DNA from: Chaetoderma sp. LZ-2023a
Lineage: Eukaryota; Mollusca; Caudofoveata; Chaetodermatida; Chaetodermatidae
Length of the DNA: 64,000 nt
Direction of reading: 5' to 3'
NCBI GenBank assembly: GCA_034401795.1
Contig: CM067367.1
Coordinates: 32,022,942 to 32,086,941, forward strand
Positions 55,967-64,000 of this stretch are shown in pieces. Below the pieces are notes generated by a model. The model saw nothing but the letters and a program-made list of their open reading frames with translations. It ran no database searches and was not told where the DNA came from. The translations under genes and the position numbers were made by a program. Every line of letters begins with the position of its first letter. Within the stretch, counting starts at the first letter, position 1.

Positions 55967-56440
55967 TAACCCTTTAACCCTTATGTTTGTTCGATAAATT
56001 TCTCAAAGAAAATGCCCATTTGCAGACCAAGAGAAAATTAATTTTGACACTTTACCACTAGAATAACTGGCTCGGTTATCGACCCAGTCATAGCAGCTGT
56101 AAATTTCCAAACATGGTCTTATCTTGGACAGCAATATATTGCCATTTGTCAAGACCACTGCGGATTCCATTTTTTTGGCCAATTTGTGTGTTAACACTTT
56201 CATGACTAAGCCTACCAAACCGGCCTCCGCAGTGGTCTTAATGCCGGGATGCCCATTTGCAAGACAAGAAAAAACTATTTTTTAAGATTTACGACTGGAA
56301 TGACTGGCTCGGTAACCGAGTCAGCCATTCCAGTGAAAAATTTTCAAAAAATATTATTCGCTTGGTCGGCAAATGGACATTCTATAGGAAATATTTTGAT
56401 TTTCTTGACAAATTTGGTCATTAAATGGTTAAAGGGTTAA
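55967..56440. mobile_element. Two adjoining family A MITEs sharing one TTAA
   Basis: Copies 55967-56194 and 56191-56440, in opposite orientation. The second has tip GGCTCGGTAACCGAGTC and ends AAAGGGTTAA. Confidence 0.7.
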
Positions 56441-56456
56441 CCTGATTTTCATTTTC

Positions 56457-56470
56457 ATCATCATCGTCAT

Positions 56471-56505
<35 letters not shown>

Positions 56506-56745
56506 CCATCATGTAGCCACTTGGCAGAACTTCTTAATGGATGGATGGTAATTTGTTTTTATTTTATTTTGAAAACAATGTATATGTAAGCATTTGGAAA
56601 ATCTGGAAAATCCGAAAATGTTGTATTAAATTCACATTAAAATTAGAATTATATCCAAAGTATCCAACAGCACATCATCATCATCATCATCCTCATCATC
56701 CTCATCATCCTCATCATCCTCATCATCATCATCATCATCATCAAC
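56457..56745. repeat. (ATC)n microsatellites
   Basis: Two tracts, 56457-56512 and about 56673-56742, separated by ordinary AT-rich DNA. Confidence 0.9.
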
Positions 56746-57750
56746 AACACCGCCAGCACCAACACTGTAATTACATACCACCCGCGTATGTATATTCATG
56801 TAAGCACCATTGTATGTATGTTTTTCATGTTCTTCAGAATAAGTTAACGAATAAACTAATAAACTAAAAGAAGACGCTCACCATGGTATGCGGAAGATAT
56901 TGGCCAAAATGCGTCTGGTTCAAGATCAGCCAGTTTGGATACCGTACTCGGCGTGCATTTCTTCCTGTACTCACACGCTAGATATACACAAGAATGTGGT
57001 AGTAAGACACTATTTCAATTTCAGCTTACTTTCAAAACATGCAACAAATAACATTTTCGTGAAGCTTCTATTCCTGGTATTAGTGACTGAATTGAAAAAT
57101 TCTTTGCTTAGCTAAGGCCCATTTGCAAACAAAGAGACGAGTATGTTTTTCATTTAACTTTGAAATGGCATAGGGCCTACTGGGATATTGAACCTGCCCT
57201 TTCAGATGTAAAGTTTCAAAAACTTCTATTGGCCTGCAGATACACATTCCCTGATTTTACTACTGCGATATATTCTTACCTAAAACTAACACAAAACGAT
57301 AAGCCTACATCACATTTTATGCCCAGGGATACCCTGACTTTTTTAGGGGGAGCATTCCTTCCGGATCTCTGTAGCTACAGCACGTGTGCGCGCGCGTGGG
57401 TACGTACGTGCGTGTGTCTGTACTCCCAGATAGACTGCAACTCATCTGGGTTTTCTTCAGTTCAGGGATTCATTTTCATCGAAAGAAGATATGCAGTGTC
57501 TGAAAAGTAGTTCAGCGTGACCTCCTTTTGACCTACTTTTCATGGTTCATTGACTATTGTAGAACACCTTTGTACGGTCTGTAGTTACCAAGAGTGTTTG
57601 CTATACGGGAGCTAAACTTGGTGTATGGGTACATTACACGCTGAAGTTGGCGTATGAAAAGTATATCAGTCTTTCACGGTTTACTGAACACCACGTGGTT
57701 TTTTTTTATGGTGTTCGGGTTGTAGGTTGAAGATTTTTTGATATAACAGA
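56746..57750. other. No gene recognised
   Basis: AT-rich DNA with a short GCGCGC/GTACGTACGTGC alternating stretch near 57388-57412. No domain found in the open stretches. Confidence 0.35.
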
Positions 57751-57950
57751 ACAGAAGCCAGCCATTCCAGTGGTAAATTTTCAAAAATAGTCTTTTCTTG
57801 CCCTGCAAATGGACATTCAATAAGCAAATATTTTAATATTTTTAACAAATTTATTCATTAAAGGGTTATACTCTGAAGGCGTCTTCCATATGTGAAAAGT
57901 AGGTCAGTATTACCTACTTTTCACGGTTCACTGAACACGCTTTTGATCTA
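57540..57950. repeat. Inverted and direct repeats of GAAAAGTAGGTCAG / CCTACTTTTCA, with a family A half copy
   Basis: CCTACTTTTCA(T/C)GGTTCA occurs at about 57530 and 57920, with inverted GAAAAGTAG partners. 57755-57868 is the right half of a family A MITE (AGCCATTCCAGTGGTAAATT ... TTAAAGGGTTA). Confidence 0.5.
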
Positions 57951-58257
57951 CTTTCCATATTTCACTGCGACACTCTTGTCATAAAACTACATAACATAAA
58001 GGTCAGTTATGATCGACATCAATTTCTATACAATATATTCGTTATATTTATGTGACACATTTCTGGAGCATCCATGTATTTTATTGACTCGCCTAGTTTG
58101 TATATGTTAGTACATACCGGGTGATGTTAGCGCCATTGAAAAATGAACAACTAGAACAAGAGATACCCAGGATGCACAAGTAGACATGATAAGTTAGCTG
58201 AAACAGAAAATAAACCAGGATGTTAGAGTATGTGAACTTTTTATTCAAATTTTGAAT

Positions 58258-58444
58258 TTGAATTTCGTCGTGGTTTTTGTCGTCGTCGTGGTCTTTGTCG
58301 TCCTCGTCGTCGTCATCTTTGTAGTCGTCGTCTTTGTCGTCGTCTTTGTAGTCGTCGTCGTCTTTGTCGTCGTCTTTGTCATCGTGGTCGTCGTCTTTGT
58401 CGTCGTCGTCTTTGTCGTCGTCTTTGTCGTCGTCTTTGTCGTCT

Positions 58445-58497
<53 letters not shown>

Positions 58498-58569
58498 TTC
58501 GTCGTCATCGTCTTTGTCTTTGTCGTCGTCGTCTTTGTCTTTGTCGTCGTTTTTGTCGTTGTCGTCATT

Positions 58570-58606
<37 letters not shown>

Positions 58607-58672
58607 TTGTCGTGTTTGTCGTCGTCTTTGTCGCCGTTTTTGTCGTCGTCGTCGTCGTCGTCGTATTTGCTG
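58258..58672. repeat. (GTC)n-rich imperfect microsatellite, about 415 bp
   Basis: GTC runs interrupted by TTT. Long Val/Phe, Ser or Thr/Lys open frames on both strands are artefacts of the triplet. Confidence 0.95.
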
Positions 58673-58689
58673 TCGTCGTTTATGCAAAC

Positions 58690-59560
58690 ATTTGAGACAT
58701 TCTGCTGATTCCTGAAAGCAACAAATCATCGGGCCCGTGTCATCGCTTTTCAGAGTCTAGTCTGTCCTTGGCAGGAATGCGCGTCAGATACATTATGTCT
58801 ACGAGGTTGCTGGTGGAGTTCCTCAACATTCAGCACTTATTATGTGTTCTGAATGAATCGCAAGAACTCGTTCTAGCGTTGTTATAATATGGGATTTTTT
58901 AAGCGGCCTTATTTTTAACGATCCCAAGGTTACTGTGGAATCAATGATGCACTTGCGCATGTATTGGTGATGCGTGATTAGTTTAACGAGTCATGAAATT
59001 TCACGTTCTGTAAATATTGAATTAGAGAACATACAGATTTGATTAAGCCCACAGTAATGACGGATCTAGAAGGTGGGTTGGTGGGTTGGGGTGGGCGCAG
59101 AACATACTCCATGTAAATAAAAGTGTACTGTTGAAGCATAGGTAACGTTTGGACACAGAATAATACGCTGTTTATCAACTAGAATGCAGGAAATGGCTTC
59201 TCAGAGCATCTTAGTTTCCATTTTAATGGCGGTTTCGAGGGAGGAGACCTGCCATTTGGAGGGGGTGGGAGACAACCCCCGGCTCGGCCCCACCTAAATA
59301 GGATCATAAATACGCCCTTGCAGACCATATCAAATAAATTACATTGTCGATAAAAACTCTTCCACATATTTGTTAAGTAATTTGACTGTAACCTAGATCG
59401 TACGTCACAAGTTCCAGTCAAATTAAATTCAAAACAGAAAGTTTGTTATAAGTCTATTTTACATGACTATAATAAATGCTCGGGACGGCCTAGTGCGCAA
59501 AGTGAGCTCCCTTTTGAGGCCAACAGATGGTGCCTCAGATTTGTCGAATTCTATCAAATC
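58690..59560. other. No gene recognised
   Basis: Ordinary AT-rich sequence with a weak family B-like scrap near 59360-59435 (AATTTGACTGTAAC, TTCCAGTCAAATTAAATTC). Confidence 0.35.
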
Positions 59561-59564
59561 TGAC

Positions 59565-59848
59565 CGTGTAAACATAAAATCTGGAGTCTGAAGTCTGATG
59601 TCTGAAGGCGAATCTGATGGTTCTTCAGATTTTTAGATTTCAATAAAATCTTACCGTGTAAACCGAAAATCTAAAGTCTGAAGTCTGAACTCTGATGGCG
59701 CATACTTTTTCTTCAGATTTTTCTTTAGATTTGTTTGACAAATTAATCTGATTAATCTGATCGTGTAAACGCTCGTCAGATTCGAGCTACGACGTCAGAT
59801 TTGTCTGACAGATTAATCTGTCAGATTAATCTGATCTTGAAAACCTGG
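59565..59848. repeat. Imperfect tandem repeat rich in CAGATTT / AATCTGA
   Basis: About three units of roughly 90-100 bp, each with a GTGTAAAC word, AAATCT(G/A)(G/A)AGTCTGAAGTCTGA, and palindromic AATCTGTCAGATTAATCTG at the right end. Confidence 0.65.
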
Positions 59849-59852
59849 CTTA

Positions 59853-59956
59853 CGGCCGTGTTCTCACTAGAGAGTTACTCAGGAATAACGCCAAAGGAAT
59901 AACGCCATACTATGGCGTTATTCCTAATTAACTCTTTAGTGAGAACACGGCCTTAA
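59853..59956. mobile_element. MITE of the GGCCGTGTTCTCACTAGAGAG family
   Basis: GGCCGTGTTCTCACTAGAGA and TCTTTAGTGAGAACACGGCC at the ends. The inside is a smaller hairpin, GGAATAACGCCATA/TATGGCGTTATTCC. Confidence 0.75.
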
Positions 59957-60254
59957 ATAACTATCATCGCGTGGCTCCAAATGTCAAGTGGTTGTCGGAA
60001 AAGGTCTTGACAATATTCTGTGTATACACCACATTACAGAATCGATCTTGAGACGCGCTGACTCTACCCAGGTTTAATGAACTGTTTCCTGTTGTGATGT
60101 GTAGCTGTTTGCGGATACTTATAGTCCGTGTTCCTCTAGGCGCAGGGGGAGCGTGGGCGTAAGCGGGGAGGGGGGGGGGGGCTAAGGTGAAGGTGAAGTA
60201 CATTTTATTCAATACGATCCAGAAGTCAGGTTATCTTGTACACCTATTGAAAGA

Positions 60255-60898
60255 TCACGTCCAGCCTATTCTATAAAGAAACGACAGGTGTGCAATAGAT
60301 CCGTCACCCAAGTACGTGACGCCATTATGAAATACGTCACATATTAGCTGACGTCACAATCATAATGACGTCGCTCCATAACGAAAATCGAAATGTCTGT
60401 CGCAAAGTCGTAAGAATTGTATGTCGTTTGAATTTACAATTAAATAAACATTATGTTGAGTATTTTGAAACTAATTTAACTGGGAGCTGTTGGTGTTGTA
60501 AGGCAAATTGGTTTCACCATATTCAACAACTTACATATACACCTTGAAATTGGGATTCTGAGAATTCAGGTCTCAAAAGTATATAAATCGATTCCAACAA
60601 GCACCAAAAAATTGGGCCTGAACTCCCTGACTATCAATTTCCAGAAAACTATACAGATAAGCTGTTAAATATTTCGAAACTAATTTGACTGAGTGATGTT
60701 GCTGCCAACAACATCTTTATTAAATGGTAAAGATATACAATTCGTACAACAACGCTTAGTCCGTCACCAGTTATGCGTTCGTGACATACTTATCTACGTC
60801 GCCCATGACATCATTGATTATGACGTCATCCTACACGTCACGTAGTTGATTATGACGTCATGGATTAAAACGATGGATAAATTGGAAAGTTCCATTAT
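60255..60898. mobile_element. Two family B MITEs, partial
   Basis: The first (about 60290-60595) has TTAGCTGACGTCACAATCAT and one arm pair at 60452-60532. The second (60600-60898) keeps AACTCCCTGACTATCAATTT, one arm, and TTATGACGTCATCC then TTATGACGTCATGG. Confidence 0.6.
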
Positions 60899-61085
60899 GC
60901 GAGATCTGATTGGTCACGATTTCCTCCGTCCTTTGCCAGTCTATCAGCTGTTTCATTTTTCATAAACAAGAAGTCAGGGTCATAAAAGTTCAGGCTCAAT
61001 AGGTCAAAGGTCATTTGCAAATAATAGTCAAGTGGCAAAGGTACCGACAGCCACTGATGGGTAGCTAATCCACAGGCACCGTAAT
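60895..61085 (-). pseudogene. Possible RNase H scrap of a LINE
   Basis: The minus strand ends in NETADRLAKDGG, which resembles the conserved GNE-ADRLAKEG end of retroelement RNase H domains. The rest of the open stretch gives no clear match. Wedged between two MITEs. Confidence 0.25.
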
Positions 61086-61985
61086 AGATCAATCCAGTTT
61101 CTCGGTCAATCATGTGACGTCCTAATCAACTACGTCACATGTAGACGGACGCCATAATCTATTACGTCATGAATGACGCGACTTAAACGTTTAATAGTCC
61201 GATAAGCTGTGCGAATTGTATGTCTTTACTATTTAATAAACATTATGTTGAATATTATTATTAGGTAATTTGACTGGCAACAACAGCAACCAGTCAAATT
61301 AGTTTCAAAATATTCAACAGCTTACTTGTATAATTTTCTGGAAATCGAGATACAGTGCAGGGATCGATTGATCCCAATACGGGAAGAGCGTGTGTGGAGC
61401 ATAGGTCAAGCTCGACTTCAAATAATTAACTTGCTAGTCAACTATAGTCAACCGAGCACTCGAGCTCGGTTCAGATGGTTAGTACGAAATTTGTGCAAAT
61501 TTCTATATGGCGAAGATTTGTGACCTTTTGACCACTGCCGACATCAATATAAAACTGATTTGCATGTAAACCATATGCAACCGTAGACGATAGTATAACC
61601 AACATTTTGAGTGGTCGATCACCAATCTACAATGATTCTATCAAAAGATATGTCATTGTTAATACCCCTACCCCTTAATATGGTCTGCTTCACTGTGGGT
61701 ATTAACTCTAATATAACCCATCAAAAACCATATTGAGTCCCAGTTTATCACATGTTAACATACATAGCCTTAAAGAGGACATGAAAGTTGTTAGAAAAAT
61801 AGTTTCGTCAATTAGTGGCGTGGGGTGGTGGTGGTGGGGTGGGTGGGTGGGTATCCAGATGGGCCCCACGGACTAACTGCGCATGTTCAGTAAACCAGCA
61901 AACTGACTATAGTTAGCGAGTCGAACTTGACCTTAGCTAGAGATGGGAGGGGGGGGGGGCATAGATAAACTGGATTCCTCCATTA
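61082..61985. mobile_element. Family B MITE interrupted by a 531-bp insert
   Basis: Left ATCCAGTTTCTCGGTCAATC, core about 61247-61320 with one side shortened, right GATAAACTGGATTCCTCCATT. The insert is 61403-61933. Confidence 0.65.
61403..61933. mobile_element. 531-bp DNA element nested in family B, with G-quadruplex motif
   Basis: Ends AGGTCAAGCTCGACTTC and GAGTCGAACTTGACCT are inverted repeats. Further in, ACTATAGTCA-type words are also mirrored. It contains GGGGTGGGTGGGTGGG at 61836-61851. No coding frame of note; class undetermined. Confidence 0.55.
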
Positions 61986-62067
61986 CAACGTGTCGTCAGG
62001 TAAATCAAGATAGTGGAACGTTACTGGCAATTTACTCGTGGATTTTGTTGACCTCCCCATTGGGCTG

Positions 62068-62480
62068 AATTGAAGGATCCATATCTAGCTATACCCCGCC
62101 CATTTCTAACTAATACCCACTGCCTCTGTACGAGAGTGTGAATCAATTTTAACACTTTGAACGCTGAATTCCCAGAATCTCAATTTCAAGGCAACTATAC
62201 ATGTATGTAAACTGTTGGATACTTTGAAACTAGTTTGATTTGTAGCTGCTGTTTGCTATGGCGGCAACGCTTACGAGAGACATTTGTTTCAAAATATTCA
62301 ACATGATATTTATTAGATTCTAAATTGACCAAAAACTTACAATTCAGATGGTTGCTGTTGGACATTTGCCCCTTAGTATCGGACCTACGTGATTTGATTG
62401 TGACGTCATCTATCAAATGACGACTGTTGACTATGACGTCGGGTACTTGAGTTACAGATCGAATCTCTCCATTGCAGCTG
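62068..62480. mobile_element. Family B MITE, divergent subtype
   Basis: GGATCCATATCTAGCTATAC at the left, arms around 62212-62305, then TTGTGACGTCATC and ATCGAATCTCTCCATTG at the right. Confidence 0.6.
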
Positions 62481-62554
62481 ACACCAATTCCTCTCCAGCT
62501 TTGAAAGTTGTGCAGTATTTATTCACCCGTTGATATTCATGCGCACGCTCATCC

Positions 62555-62960
62555 TTCTCCTTCTCCTCCTCCTCCTCCTCCTCCTCCACCTCCTCCCCAT
62601 CATCATCACCATCCATTCAACTTGGGTGGCATTTACGGCAGACTCGTCGGTGTAGGCGTGACCCGATTTCTATAGACGGATCTTAAGTTCAATGATTCCT
62701 CTCCTTAAAGGACTGTGTTCAGTGTTCTGTTTGTTTATGAAGTACAATTTTGCTTGAGTAAGGAAGCGAAGAAATGTTTTATGAGATCGCTGTGAGTTTA
62801 ATGATCCATCAATAGGTTCTAGCAATTTCTAGCTAGGTCCATTCTCATCCCGTCTCTTCTCATCCTCCTCGTCGTCGTCTTCCTTCACCCCATTCTCATA
62901 ATCGTCATCCTCATCCTTTTCCTCCTCCCTCCACCTCCCACCCTCCTTCTCATCCTCCTG
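62555..62960. repeat. CTC/TCC-rich low-complexity tracts
   Basis: (CTC)n at about 62560-62592 and a longer pyrimidine-rich stretch at 62845-62955. No gene between. Confidence 0.8.
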
Positions 62961-63052
62961 GTCCCACCTCCTGACCCACCCACCATCCTCACTTTTCTCC
63001 TCCCGGAGTCCTCCTAACTCATATTGGTTGACATGAGTGGTAAATACGGATG

Positions 63053-63444
63053 ATCAATGGACTTTTCCAGTTTTAGCTATGTCCTGCCAATCCCTAGTTA
63101 GACTCTGCCCATACCTCGCTGGTGTTGCAATCGATGGATCCCTGAACTTCTTGACTATCAATTTCCAGAAAGCAATACAGGGAAACCTGTTGAATATATT
63201 GAAACTAATTTGACTGGGTGCTGTTGCTGCTTAAGGCAACAGCAGCGCCCAGTCAAATTAGTTTAAAAATATTCAACAAAATGTTTATTAAATCGTAGAG
63301 ACACAATTCGTAGCAACGCGTAGGACTATTAAGCGTTAAAGACAGACTATATCGTGCCATTCATGACGTCGTAATTATGACATCAGCCTACACGTCACGT
63401 AGTTGATTATCCCGTCATATGATTGAGTGAGGAAATGGATTCAT
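63053..63444. mobile_element. Family B MITE, full length
   Basis: AATGGACTTTTCCAGTTTTA at the left, core 63187-63278 with tip CTGCTTAAGGCAACAG, right GTGAGGAAATGGATTCATG. Confidence 0.7.
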
Positions 63445-63465
63445 GAATTTGGTGACCTTCCCGTT

Positions 63466-63845
63466 AACAGGATCCATTTCTAGCTAAGATCTGCGCACTT
63501 AGAATGTGTGTTGGAATCATTTTATATTATTTTGAGCCCTGACTTACCAGAATCCCAATTTCAAGGTAACCATACAGGAAACTTGAGGAAAGCTATTGAA
63601 TGTTTTGAGACTAATTTAACTGGGGCTATGGCAACAATCGCTCTCAGTTAAATTGGTTTCAAAATATCCAACAACATGTTTATGAAATTGTGAAACTATC
63701 AAAGACATGCAACTCGTACGCTTGGTGGACTTTTCGACTCACGACGGCGCTATAACAATTCATTATGATTCTGACCTCAGCTAACGAGTGACGTAATTCA
63801 TTATGACGTCAGATACTTGAGTGACAGATTGGATCATTTGTTATG
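63466..63845. mobile_element. Family B MITE, divergent subtype
   Basis: GGATCCATTTCTAGCTAAGA at the left, shortened core about 63592-63672, ATTATGACGTCAGATACTTG at the right. Related to 62068-62480. Confidence 0.6.
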
Positions 63846-64000
63846 ATATCACAAGAATTTATTGTAAAATTCATGCATTCACCACCGCAAGTCCATAGAT
63901 CACGGAGTCAACAGGCATACTAAACAGCAGATAGAACACTGGACATAGATGTGCGTGCGTGCGTGCTTGAGCGTGTGCAGGCATGCGTTCGCGCATGTAA

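Noticed and set aside
58245-58708. Long Val/Phe, Ser and Thr/Lys open frames
   Set aside because: Pure product of a GTC microsatellite.

Overview
This is eukaryotic, intron-rich, AT-rich DNA packed with small inverted-repeat transposons. It most likely comes from a marine mollusc, probably a bivalve. I infer that from the repeat style (elements opening AGCTCACCTGGCC, scattered AAAGGGAGATAACTC-type words, DIRS retroelements) and from a LamG-PAN gene; the species is not identified. No tRNA, rRNA or CRISPR array was seen.

Two host genes can be assembled exon by exon with matching splice phases. On the + strand, 1622-32615, lies a complete ten-exon ortholog of BANP (SMAR1), the BEN-domain nuclear protein that binds TCTCGCGAGA motifs. 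Its 455-residue product has an acidic start, a basic patch, a coiled-coil segment, the BEN domain and a Q/H/I-rich tail. On the - strand, 51166 down to 39261, four exons encode the C-terminal 787 residues of a probable secreted protein: a long Gly/Glu/Lys/Asp/Ile repeat, a LamG-like (concanavalin-fold) domain, a short linker and a C-terminal PAN/apple domain. The two genes converge on a spacer of about 6.6 kb.

The rest is repeats. Family A is a piggyBac-like TTAA hairpin MITE (about 27 copies). Family B is a CRE-rich MITE with a hairpin core and AATGGA...CCAGTTT ends (about 20 copies, dense at 60-64 kb). Family C is tandem-array elements resembling pearl/Helitron-like elements (7.4, 40.5-42.1 and 43.0-46.1 kb). 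Several smaller MITE families also occur. BANP intron 8 (14.9 kb) holds two DIRS-type tyrosine-recombinase retroelements in sense orientation: an old partial copy (17.2-21.3 kb) and a young, nearly whole copy with inverted terminal repeats and an internal complementary region (21.8-28.8 kb). The young copy seems to sit inside a hAT-like element. Large minisatellites occupy 10.1-11.2 kb (21-bp unit), 36.0-37.4 kb (29-bp unit) and 50.1-51.0 kb (36-bp, coding).

From 51.4 kb to the end I see only fossils: a LINE tail, a decayed multicopy gene-like element, microsatellites and nested MITEs. The most novel items are the repeat-LamG-PAN gene, the birth of a minisatellite from a MITE end, the hairpin load carried in BANP transcripts, and chimeric MITEs that share hairpin cores between families.
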